A DNA stretch of 64,000 bases from Heliocidaris tuberculata (taxonomy: Eukaryota; Echinodermata; Echinoidea; Camarodonta; Echinometridae): the NCBI GenBank assembly GCA_025618425.1, contig CM046838.1, positions 3,349,215 through 3,413,214 of the forward strand, written 5' to 3'. Made by a program: the position numbers and the translations under genes. Under the pieces are notes generated by a model, which did not search any database, was not told where the DNA came from, and worked only from the letters and a program-made list of their open reading frames with translations. Of the stretch, positions 45,001-58,100 are shown piece after piece. Numbering within the stretch: the stretch's first letter is position 1; every line of letters starts with the position of its first letter.

Positions 45001-48000
45001 TCATGATGTCGCTTCGATGGGTTTTTTTAGGAGCGGGGCTTATGACTGTGTAAATCAGCAAAAATGTACTTTTCAAATGATTATGAAATACGACTGAATG
45101 CATAAAAAAGTGTGTGATAGATATTTCTTGGCTCCTGATGACTCCTTCCTACGAAAAATGGGCAATTAATTTTCTATTTTAGTCACCCTTTAAGGCTACA
45201 CAGAGAAAAAAAAAAAGAATAAGGGAAAAGATATTTTCATTTCATTTTTGTTTATAAAACAAAATTCGCTGGAATATAATATTAACATTGACTGATAAAA
45301 GAACATTGACTTGTGAATAAACAGAAATTTAACTAATAAAAAAAAATTAAAAAGGAAATAGTTCTGTAATTGAGTTAAAATGGAATTGCACAATTACATT
45401 TTCTTGTCAACTTTTTACACGAATGGATGATAACACATCACTTGTCTACAATCTGTACATGTGAACATTTATTTAAGTGTTAATACATATAAGTCAGTAT
45501 TGACCCACAAACACGCACGCATGTATTAAATGTATATATCCCAGTCCCCCCCCCCCCCCCGTATGTGTACATGTACATCATTTTTAGGGATAGGGATACA
45601 TTTTGTATCATACAAGTACATGTACATGTAAGCCCTGTATTTTCCAAGGATATTTTCTTAAAGGAGAATGAAATCCTGGGGAAATATCCATTTTAATGAA
45701 AAGAGAGGATAGAGAGAAGAATTTTTTTTTTTAAGTTCCATCAAAATCGATTACGAAATGAGAAAGTTATGAAAGTTTGAAAAGTCTCAGTTTACTTTCT
45801 ATGGCAATCCTCAGATTGTAGTACAACTCTCCATATGTTTTGTACACAAAATTTAATATTTTCTCCATTATCTCTAAAGATGCTGCTTGTCTTTTTGTGA
45901 ACTCAACATACACTGTATGTTGTGTCAAACACATTTTCCCATAATATATCTTGAGCTAAGAAGGAGACAAGTTGCACCTTGAGAGATAATGGGGAAAATA
46001 TGAAATTTTGTGAGGTTCATGCTTTATTTCTCGTAAAATGACTCCACTATTTCCCAGAACTCACCCTTCTCTTTACAGAGCTGGTGTATTTTGGTCATTT
46101 ACTAAAGTATGCTACTGCTTGATATGAATCGTGAAGTTATGTGATGTACATGTACATGTATCATATTCATATCAGTATGAAGTGGATTTGGCAACTTACA
46201 AATATATCACAGAGCAATGATTGTATCAATATGATACTTAGTAGAGCATGTGGACTGAAGTACATGTAGGCCTACATTGTTTTAAAGAGCATTTATTGTC
46301 CACATCGGAATTTCATCTTCCACTGGTTCTACTGATATTGAAAAGCTGGTCTTTGTGATCTGTACACCGATCTATGAACTTGATTGTACCAAAAGGACAC
46401 TTTATACATTATAGTAATTCACAAAAAGTGTATGCGCATGCAGCGTCGTCACTACGGTGGTCGGCGCCGGTCGGAACCATCCACCACTCGAAATTTCCGA
46501 CCGGCACTCAATGCAATATCCCACCAGCCCGCCCGGGACTAATTTCCCCACTGACAAAGAAAAAATACTAAAATTTTGACCTACGAACATGCAACTGTGG
46601 TTTAATTTTGATTTAACCTTGTTCATTCAGTGGTTTAAGAGAGTAATCTGACAGCACTCACAGCAGGTATACAGTGTATGTACAAAGTAAACCAAATACT
46701 AGTACAGTAGAACATGCTTAATGCTCAGCTACAGTACAGTGTGTACTGTGTACATGTAGATACATGTACATGATATTTTTTACTATTTAACTATAACTTA
46801 TATGCCCTGAAAACCGACTAGTTTTTGTCCCCCTGAACCCCCGTGGCAAGGTGTTGGGCGATAAAATTTCCACCACTAAAAAGTCCCTGGTGACAACCCT
46901 GTGCACATGTATTGTCCAAACAGATACATTCACAAAATATCCCTTTGATTCTATATATACATGTACATGTATGTAGTGTTTACAAAAGACAGGGCTAAGT
47001 GCTTTTAGCCTGTAAGTCTAGTTTCCTTCTTATATTCCTTGCCAGCAGACTGATGTATCATATACACAGAGATTGATGCCAAAGCATTGCCAGAGGCAAT
47101 AGATGCTGCTCGGTAATAAGCAATGATCGTAATTTAATCCATGAATCCATGGAAAGTGACTCTTGGACGTGACTTGCACACATGCACCAGGGACAGAGCG
47201 TGTGGAGGATAGGGGTAGTTTCATTAGTTTGTGAATTTATTTTCCTACAGCTGCACACTGTATACATTGGACAGAGAATGATCTACGAAATCTGAATGAT
47301 GCCTTGAGGCTTGAGCAAGTAACATTCCTCTAATGGTCATGTGTTTAAAAATGCACAGTACTTTGCTTGATTATATTTAAGATGCATGCACATGCAGGCC
47401 ATTAGGAGTATGATGGAAGCATATTCTTGGATTTACTGTTCATGAACATGATTTATGTGAACATACATGCAGGGCCTACATTATCCATGCCCTTACTTGG
47501 GTCAAGAAACATTTCCTCATAAATGTTTTATTTTTTTTGCCTCTGCCCACCGAAGGTGGGTGCCGGAGGCATTATGTTTTCGGGTTGTCCATCCGTCCGT
47601 ACACTGTACAGTTGTACATGTACGTCCGTCCATCCCGTTTTCGTTCTCATGATAACTTAAGAACCATTTGGCAGATCTACTTCAAACTTGGCTCATGTAT
47701 ACATGTACATATGGGAGGGACAAGGATCTGATTAGATTTGGGGGTCACAAGGTCAAAGGTCAAAGGTTACAAGGGTCATGTATATGAAAATGGCTTGTTC
47801 TTGCAATAACTTCCATTAAGAACCATTTTGCGTATCATTTTCAGACTTTGCTCATGTACATGTACGCATATGGGAGGGACAATAGTCTGATTACATTTTG
47901 GGGTCATGAAGTCATCTTTAACCCCTTGAACCACTTGGCATATCAGTGTTAACACATGATAAAATATTTTATTAAATTTTTCAAACAAAATTTTAAAAAA

Positions 48001-51000
48001 TCAACATGAATGTGCTAAATATTTCTGACTGTCAACGGCTTCCGGAGGCATAAATTTTGACTGTGCGCAGTCGAGAATTCCTCTAGTTTTATGTCTGTTA
48101 TTGCTTTTGACAGTTCATAATTTGCCTGGATTGACAATTTGTTTGGTGTACAATTTTCTATAGATTTGGAAATTGTGCATTTTAACTGTCAGCATTCCTT
48201 ACGATGGATATATACATTTCATGATTTCTGCACTATGTAACTAATTATGATGATTATGACAATTATTTTATTTTAAATACATTTTTCAATTCTTCTTCGC
48301 AGAAGCCCCTTCGTCATTGCAAGCAGTGCGCCCTTGTTACCAGCTCCGGGCACCTCAGTGGGAAAGGAATGGGAAAAGAAATAGACAGCTCAGAGTGCAT
48401 TATACGAATGAATGCAGCTCCAACATTAAATTACACAAAGGATGTAGGAAGCAGGACTACATTCCGTGTCATAGGGCACAGAAACTTTCCACGAATGTTT
48501 GACACAGAAGCAGAGAGAAGACTGTATTTCGTGAACACAACAACAAAGTCTGAAGCAATTGTGGTACTGTGGCTGTATAGTGTGAATGTGAACAGAAACT
48601 TAGAACTGATTCTGTCAAGGAAATTTGCTCAGAAGTACAAGGATATCTCATTTTATCTAACTAAACAGGAGATCATGAACAGAAATGTGGAGCTATTCTA
48701 TCAGGAGTTAGGAACATCAAAGTAAGTCATCAAGCTTTAAAGTGTACCAATCACCTGGAAAAATAATTTGTGTACAGCTAGAAAGTATTAAATCGACCTC
48801 AAAGAACTTTATCTGGCATTCTATACATGTATATGTAGAATCATCAGTTAAAGCCTCGATCACAAATACCATTAAGAACTGCTACGAACGCCGTACGAAC
48901 GATTTTTAGAGCATTTCGTAAGATCCTCTCAAGAAGGCTGTACAAAACCATCGTTCGTAGACCGTTCATAGACCATTCGTAAGTTTGCAGCCTGGTCGAT
49001 GGTCTTTTCCAAGATTTTTTTCGACGTCGTACGAAACCCCCTTTTCGTAAGGCGGCCGTACAAACATCATAAAAACATCGTAAGAACCACGCAAGATTTT
49101 GTAGGGTCGAGAGACAATTCTAAAAGCCTTAAATTCTTACGATGATCGTAAGAATGCCTTAAGTTGTTCATAGAGGTCTCTTACGAACGCCTTGCGAACG
49201 GAGATTCGTAAGGCACTCTTACGAACAACTCTTGGCATTTGTAAGGCGTTCATAAGGTGCTCGTAAGGTGTAGGTACACAATTTTTGCAATTGTTGAATT
49301 TTAGGGGGTATAAAGCCAAACACGCGAAGTTCAAATCCTCACTCTGTTCATGGTGTTCGACGAGGAAGCATCTCCTGTTGAAGAAATATAGGACCAAAAG
49401 GGAAATCTATTAAAGGGAAGAGAGCGACGGGGAAGAAAAGAAAGCAGCTGCTACAACTGCTCGATCTTCTTCCTCCTCCTCTACTTGCAGATGCAGCTGC
49501 AGCTGCAGTTGTAGTCTTCTTGGCGTTACTGCCATCTTGAAAGTATCAAACTTTCAACAATTACAGAATTTTCGACAGTACACAGCAGCGCCTTTTTGCA
49601 ACCGACAAAATATGTGACCCTTCACCACAAAACGACCAATAAGTCGCAATGGGAGTTATAGAGTAAAGAGCTAAAAAAGGTTGTTTGGGGTGGAAATTTT
49701 TATATAGAGGTTTTTGTATTTTCTGAAAGTTAATTTATTAATCTACCATCTGACAAAATTTGGGGGTAAAATACCATGTTGAAATATGTTTTTACTGTCA
49801 TTCAAAATGACCATTTTTTCCTGGACATTCAAACTTTGTTAGTCAGCTTGCTGGGATCGTACTTCACATCGCTTTTCTAATATAGCTCAAAAACTATGCA
49901 CTGTCTGTTATTCAAAATCTACAGAAACAAAGAAATATATCTATTCTAAAGATATGGAAAGTTTCAACCCAATCCAATTAGTACTTCTCAGTGTAGGCTA
50001 GGGAGCTTTGATCAGCCTTTTGTGCAACAAACAATAGACACAGATTAGGCGCTCTTCAATGGTCACTCTTCTTTAGAGTCCGTTTTCTCTATTGTTTTGG
50101 TCATTAGCCTGTCTGACACTCTGACATTCTCATTGTAATTTATAAGGGTTTGCTTAGTCTATATCATTTTAAAGCTTACAATCTAAGCTTTCAAACTGTG
50201 CTGAAATTTTAAAACCCCAAATTTCCGACTTATTGGTCGTTTTGTGGTGGAGGGTCACATATACAAAAATTCTTAAGATCTTTTTACGAATGACTTGAGA
50301 GTGCCGTGAGTTGCACATACAATGTACGACCATCTTGCGACAACAAAAATTGTAAGATGGCCTTAAGTCTGACGAAAGAATAGCAAAAGGCATTCTTACG
50401 AAAAACGTACAATCTCTAGGGCCATTGTATAACCGAAAATCACTTCATTTCTCAAGAAGGTCTTAAGTTGTTCTTGCGAATTAAACGGCGTTCGTCCGAA
50501 CTTCGTAAGAAGGCCGTAAGAATCTATGCCCCATCTACGAGTCTTTACGAACTCCAGAATTCGTATGAACTTTTGTGACCATAGCTTTAGCAGTATGAAG
50601 GAAATAAAGGATAACGTGAAGGTGCTTGCGCAGAACTGTACTCCGAGTTCGGTTCTGTGCGAGCTCTTATCTTGGCGAACGTGTAAGGGTGCATCGAGTA
50701 GAATAAAAGAGAATAAAAGATTAGGGGCCCTTATAAACAGGTTGTCTTGGTAACACAGGTTCTCTTTAATGCCTGTTTACAGTATTGGTAGCAAAAGTGA
50801 AATATGTAGCCAGGAATGAAACTTTTCAAAAAGAAACTTGTTAATTCTGGTACATGTACATTGTATCTAAGGGAAAATCTAACTTTTTCAAGAAAGCTTA
50901 TGTATTTTTTTTTTTTTTTTTTTGAATTAGTGGAAAAATTGCTCTTCATCCTAAAATTGTACACAGGGTATTAATTTCTTTGGTATAAGTTGTCAGAGTT

Positions 51001-54000
51001 CTTTGAGGTTAATGATAGCTCACCCAGCTGCTGAGAGTACCTTTAACCCTGTCTGCCAAGACATGTAATGGACTGATGGTGTCTTGTGAAAGCTATTTTA
51101 AGCTCATCTAAGATGATGAGAAGAACATATGGCTTTATATTGTTCTTCCATTAGGGCTCCTTTCAGTCTAAGTGTAGAGATTGAGATAGACATCATATTT
51201 TGATTAGTTCAATTCTACAGTATGCAAGGTTCCTTTACAATTCTTTTTTGGGGGGATTCACTTATGTACTTTGAACACATTATTTGATATAAAACATAAA
51301 AACTGTAGTCCTGAAAAAAAGAAAGAAGATAAATTGAAATACATGTGGAACAAAATAAAATTACTGTTGATTTTATTTTTTTCTGCTTTAGTGAAATTGA
51401 TCAAGATTTTGTGTCTGAAATGCCAAAACTTGAACCAAAGTAAGTAATTAATTAAATTACTGTCTAAAAAACATCTATTAGCTCAACTAAAAAGTGCTTG
51501 GAAGTCCTTAAAAGGTTTTTTCATTTCATTCAAAAAAAGTACATGTAGTACAATCACCTCTGCAGATACTCCTTCTTATACAGTGCGTTCTTTAAAAAAG
51601 AAACCCAAATTTTCACATCATTTACTCGAAAAATGATTATGCTCTGATTAATTCTTATTCATACCTACAATGTACATTACATGTAATATGTTATGATACT
51701 GGCATCCATGAATTTGCAAGGTTTAAAGTGAATAATGTCAAACGTAATTTGCATACAGAAGTAATGCTTAGTGTAATACCCTGTACATGTACATGTTAGT
51801 ACATTGTACAATGCAAAAGAAACAAAAGAAATGATAGATACAAACCAGAGATAAGTGATATTTCATGATGTTTCCTCCTTTATTTTTTAAAGAAACACAC
51901 TGTATGGTGCTTGAATATAGCTTAATGTACAGGTATGTATGTACATGCAGGTTCATGGGGGGAAAATGTTATTGCTCGAATTATAGATGTAAACATCAGC
52001 TTAGCAAAATTTTGATAATGATTTCACACCATGAATAGTGTGAATAGACTTTAGGTAATGAAGGAAAAAATCTTAACATGCATTTTCATGTAGTTAATCT
52101 TGCTTTGTTCATGGTAGTCTTAATAGCAGGAAATCTTTGTGAATTGCCAAAATTCAACATTAATGTCAAAATTCAATAATGTCGTGGTTGTAATTCAATC
52201 ATTTTGTGGGAAAATTTTGTGAATCTTGACCACTGCCAAAGTTTCATGTACAAGAGAGCTTCTGGTTTTACAGTAATTCTTCTTTTTTTTTTTTCTTGGT
52301 ATATGGTTTCTTCTGCTTCTACATCCACTTCTTCCTAGTTTAAGTTTACATTTAACTGTGGCTAATTTCAACATTTATATTAATCCAAATTGTCATAGTC
52401 CACATTTGAGGATAGAACACCATGTTTGATTTTACCACAAAAATGAAATTTGTGATCATGGAAGAGAGAGAAGTAAGGAACAAATTAGAATGATTGGGGG
52501 GGGGGGGGAGAATAGAAAGGAAAGGAAAAAGGGATAGAAAGAAAGAAAAAGAGATACATGTACATGTATAAAGAGAGGAGGAGGAGAACAGAAAGAGGAA
52601 AAGGAGATGGGAGAAATAGAAGGGAGAAGGGAGAGAGGAAGGGAGTGAGAAAAGGGAGAAGAGCAAAGAAATGAAAATGAATTTAAAAAAGGAATACTGG
52701 GATAATGAATCGGGGAAGGGAGATAAGAAGCTGAGAAGTGAGAGGAAGAAACAAGGGAAACATTTACTTCCACCTCCTTTCTTTATTACATGTAGTATGT
52801 ATGTTGAGCAAGAAGTGCTATTCAATGCTTTGTGTTAAATATGGACAATCTGCTCAGAATTGCAATTACTAAAATCCATGGCTCTCAAAATAACTGATGT
52901 AACTGCCCTATAATGTATTTTTCTATTTCCTTCTTTCTATATTTAGATAATTCTGTAGCTTCATATGCAGCCATTTCTTTCTTCTTCAGCACTTTGTTTA
53001 CATCTGCAAATATGAAATGTCTAAAAGTTTTGTTTGAAATTGCGCTCTTGTATTCTTTATCAAATGTGTATAAAAAAAATCCCCATGTTATGTAAGTTTT
53101 TCATTGCAGCTTTATACAGTATCAGAATACAAATATTTAGCAACTTGTCCAATACACTTTGTCGTCAATTTTACAAACTGACGAATTCGTGTGCGCTCCG
53201 CAGGAACATGAATTGGCTTGAAACCAATGAAGCGCATTTATAGATTAGGTGTACATGTACTTAGATAACGGAATTTGCTTTCCTTGCATAATTGCATGTA
53301 TGGATACATACATTAAAAGAAAGCTTATGACTTTAATTTTAAAATGAAGTATATTATTATGTATAATAATACGGAATAAGAGAGCACTTGCCATTCAAAC
53401 ACGATTTGACGGTTCATAAAACCGTTTTCTCCAAAGCGCATATTTGCGTGTGTGCACGGATTCATCATTTCATTAAAACAACGACGACGTTATCAATCTT
53501 CTTTATTATGGCTTCCTTTGTGAGTAAATTGCACTGTATACATGTACATGTACATATCTGTTTCAACTAAATATGATGTGACATGACATTTTATTACAGA
53601 AGTAAAGGTCGTCTGTGGATGTCGACGGGATGGGTAGCTATGCTATTTGCACTGGAAGTATGTGACTCTATAGATGTCTATGGGATGATCTATGATGACT
53701 ATTGCAAGTGAGTATGGTCTCTATTTACAGTTAATCTTTTCAGGACAGGAATTATTTAAGGGCTAAATTGATTACATTTTGTTCTTAACAATGTCAACAA
53801 TTAATATTTTTCTTTTAGTGCTACATGGTAATGTCTTTGAAAACATGTACATGTATGTACATGGTGACATACTTTGTTGAAAAATTGAAAAAAAAATGAA
53901 TTTTGATTAAAAAAAAACCAAGGATTTTGAACCTCTCAATGTGTTGCCAATTTAAAGATTTTAAAGTTTATTCTCTTTTTTTACAATTCCTGGCATCAAA

Positions 54001-55158
54001 CGCAATATGGTTATGGAACAAAAATGTACAAAGTGTGTGCAGAAATTGTTGCTCTTTCAACTCATGCATTTGGTATAATTTTTAGAGCTCTGAATCAAAA
54101 GTTATTGAGCCAAACCCCCAATGTGGTTGTCTCGAAAGGGTTAAAAGGTATTCTTGAGTTCTGGGCCGTGTCTTTATATATGAACAGTTGCGATTGATTT
54201 GATATCAATCACAACTCTGTGCTAAAGAGGAAGGTGTTTTCGATTGATTGGAGGACTTGCAATCCATCCAAATCAATCACAACCCTCTATAGAACAGATT
54301 CCTGGCCCTGTCTTATAAAGAGATGCGATCAGTTTGTATCATTTATAAACTTGACATTGCTATGAACTGTAACTCTGTACATACATGTAAGAGATCTTGG
54401 TGATTGTACATTTTTTTAGATTCATGGGAGACTTTTGATCAATTAAAATAGATTGCACCTTGTATAAGAAGGGCACAGATAGATAAAACCTTAATTATGT
54501 AACTTAATCTAGAATAACTTGTGTAAAATCATTCTGAATTGTGTGGAAATTTTCATATGTACATAGGGTTAGGTTAAGTTCAGGTTATGGTTTACCAAAG
54601 CCTCTTACCCCATAACCCTTCAGTGCATGATAACGAAATGATCTAACCAGTGGTGTGTATGGACCACTGGAGTGTACATGTAATCATATTGTATTCTTTA
54701 ATAGACCAGTGTTGAACCTGTGCTGCACATGTGTCTTGCATTCGACCTGAGCATGTACTCAGCATACCCATGGATGCACCGTCTTGAATGGTGTAATCGC
54801 TGTCAAGATAGGATTTTCTAGTCATGTTAAATACATGCATACCTTTGGAGGAGGATAGCAAACAAGTGGATGCTCCACAATGATTGCTTACATGGGCTCT
54901 GATGTGTGCCTAAGCCACAGTCTGTCTCCAATGCAAGCCTTGGGTTATTACCACCCCCCCCCCCCCCCCCCCCAAAGTAAAAAAAATAAAAAATAAAAAA
55001 ATAAATAAAATAAAATAAAATAACTTACACTGTACAGTACATGTACATGGAGGCCTACATGTACATGTACATGTAAATGTATTTCAGTATAGAAGGAAGG
55101 AGAATTTTGTGTACATATGTGTATTTGTGATTGGAGGAGGTGGATAAGAAAGAAAGAG

Positions 55159-55195
<37 letters not shown>

Positions 55196-58100
55196 TAGAG
55201 AAAGAGGGGGAAGACAGAGAGATAGAGGAGGGGGCATTGGAGGGAGTTAGGGAGAGGGAGGAGACAGAGAAAGAGAGGATAAAGGGAGGGGAAGAATGGA
55301 GGGAGTGGAGGGAGGGAGGGAGTCAGAGAGAGAGAGGGGAGGAGGGAGACAGAGAGGAAAGGAGAGAGAGAGACTACATGTACATGTAGCTTGAAAATTC
55401 ATACTTGTACATGTACATGTAGAGCACATCATCAACGAAATTTAAGCCAATCTGGAGCAAGCTAATGTACAGTGTTTCATGACACAAATCATTCTCAATT
55501 CCTCACACTATCATTTGTGGGATGGTGAACTGCTGTAGCCTTGATGCCAGGCTACATCAATCCATGCTGCTCATGTCCATCTTTCCTATTAAAGATGGAT
55601 ATACATACATGTACTTGTAGAACAAGGTTGAGAGAGAGAAGAGTGCAGGAGTACCCTACTGACAGTTGTGACAGTATCCAGGCCAATCTAATCTATTAGA
55701 CGATTGTCTGTCTTGTGGACAGGCTACTTATGAATGCTGAGTGTCTTCATGATGAGAGATCACTTTCATCCTTAAAGGTTAATTGTCTTGAATAGGCCTA
55801 TACATGAAAATAGCCTCCTGTTTTGACAGTCAGAATCATTCTGAGCACTGTTTGTATAATCACGAATGGTACATCATTTATAGGTGCCCTCTATTTAACT
55901 TTTAATCCTCGTTTACGCGTGATGCAGTATACGCCTAAAACGAAAAGAAAGACAGAAAAATAACGCAGCAAACAAATATGGAATACAATGCGACATATTT
56001 CTATATTTTACAACACACAGATTTGTAATTACATGCGAGAGGCCTTTATTGCACCATTTTCTTCATTACCTACATGTAATACCATTAATTTTAAATGTTG
56101 AAGTGTTTTTTATTTTCCTACATGTACATGTATATGCAGTTTCCATGCATGTATAAATGAGGCTTTAGTAAATTTTATTTACAGTGTATCCTTTTATGAT
56201 GACATACTGTACATACTGTAGTCTCAACATTTGCAGGTCATTGATTAATCCTTGTTCATGAACACTTGCAAGTAGCAAACAAATAAAATTATTTCATTTT
56301 TATGTTCCTCTCAAATCTAATTGTGTGTGCATATGTGAGATACTGAATTTCATTTTTTTTTACATCCCCTGCAGAATGCAGGGAAGCATAAAAGGAGCAA
56401 TTGACCACTGAAAAATATAGAAATATCTTTACTAATACACATATAGAAAATATAATGTGTAAGACTTTCTCTGACTCCAGCCTTTCTCAGGTAAAGAGGT
56501 ACATGTATAACATGTTTGGATGCAAACAATATTGTGGACAGACAATTGTATTGGTCGATATCTAGCTAATTACTTGTCACTTAAAGTGTGCTTTGTAAAT
56601 GCATTCACCTAAAGGCGGTAGAAGGCGATTCAGTAGGCCCCAACTTAATTAAAGTTTAGTACAATTATAACTGTAATGACATGACACTTCAGTGCCAATT
56701 ATAAAGGTACATGTACTGCTGTTTGTCATCAGACCCATGTATTTCTGGGTCAATAGACTGTTTGAAAGTTACCCCCTACATGTACATGTACATGTACATG
56801 TATGTAGAGTGACGAGCAAAATGATTGTCATGAAAGTCCTCTTCAGACAAAAGAAAAGAAAAGAAAAGAAACAGGAAACAAAAACAAAACACACACATTT
56901 TTTTTTTTTTTTTTTATGCAATAACTTGCAATTGACTATTTAACAAAAGTCAATTTAGTGGGATTATAGTACACTGTAAACTACTTAAAAAGTACAATTT
57001 GACAATGTGACTAATGAAAGTGGTGGAATTGCTTATAAATTAAGAAAGAGAAAAAAATTCTGAAAGTTTTGAGAACATTGTCAAGACTTAAGGGAAGAAA
57101 TTATGCTAATTTTCAATAAGAGTAATTAATATACTACATGTAATAACACTACTTTGGTACAAATAGCCCTCTAAGTCCATAATTGTACATACATGTATAG
57201 GTAACATTGTCACCACACTCTTTAATCTTGCTTCCTATTAGCCTTTTGATTTATTTATCGTTCAACATGCATGTTTAAAAGTTAAATGGTACATGTACCT
57301 TTCACTATAAAACTGTTTCCCTATGAGCACATAATGCATTCATATGCATTCCTGCATGTAACTAGAATGCACACACGTACACCCACTATCATATGTGACC
57401 TAAATGTCTAGAAGGATCAGTAAGTCCATGATGTGAATGTTCAAGACAGAAGTGCTGCATTCACAAGCTGTTTATAACCAAGGTTATCATTCTGAAGTCA
57501 ATTGGGTTGTGAATACTCCAAGGATATGCTCTCTCAGATTTATCCACTTCATCACTGGCGATATATTTCTCTAGAATCATTGTTTTATTTATGTTCTTAC
57601 TACATTGTATGTTGCTTATTTCTGATTGTATTCCTATACATGTATTGTGATATACAGGTATTTATATTTCTGAAATAGATATGAAATGAATGAATTACAT
57701 ATATACAAACTGTACGTGTATCAATATGCAGCAAAGGGATTGTACTTCACACAATTATGTTTAGTGTTGATAATATGTTTATAGTGCATCATACTGTGTT
57801 GTATATTTTGAATTGTTTGATGTCTGTAATTGTTTCATTCATCTTTTAAACTCTGCCGTTAAATTTTATGTAAAAGAAGACCGTGCATGTACATGTACAG
57901 AGGTGTGGGTTGTAAGGAAAACATTATAATGAATGGCAAGCAAAATACTGCTTCAACAGCCTAAACCACACTGGACTATTTACACTATTAAAATGTATCC
58001 ATATCACCTATGAACATTTACATGTACTCAAACAGATACAGACTTTGTGAAGACTGAGCTGGCTCATGAAGGCTCTAAAATGGGCCTCAGAATCACTGAT

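Larger units (their letters stand above)
42737..45595 (+). repeat. Segmental duplication, copy B
   Basis: Tandem partner of copy A, enlarged by the 1453-bp element and the 323-bp triplication. Flanks of the insertion (42737-43086 and 45194-45595) match A. Confidence 0.85.
39485..48302 (+). other. Intron 2 of the sialyltransferase
   Basis: 8818 bp, phase 0. Contains a C/T-rich tract (39490-39775), interspersed repeats, a segmental duplication of about 0.9 kb (41247-45595) with insertions in both copies, and a dispersed repeat at 47540-48088. The sequence at 46016-47539 shows only ACATGT motifs and a GC-rich patch near 46440-46540. Confidence 0.8.
48722..51391 (+). other. Intron 3 of the sialyltransferase
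   Basis: 2670 bp, phase 2. Two thirds of it is one TIR element (48850-50588) with a second element nested in it. 50600-51391 is AT-rich with a poly-A/T run near 50907 and no recognisable feature. Confidence 0.8.

Noticed and set aside
52352..52825. 157-codon minus-strand ORF
   Set aside because: Ser/Phe/Leu/Pro repeats from a purine-rich tract; no domain.
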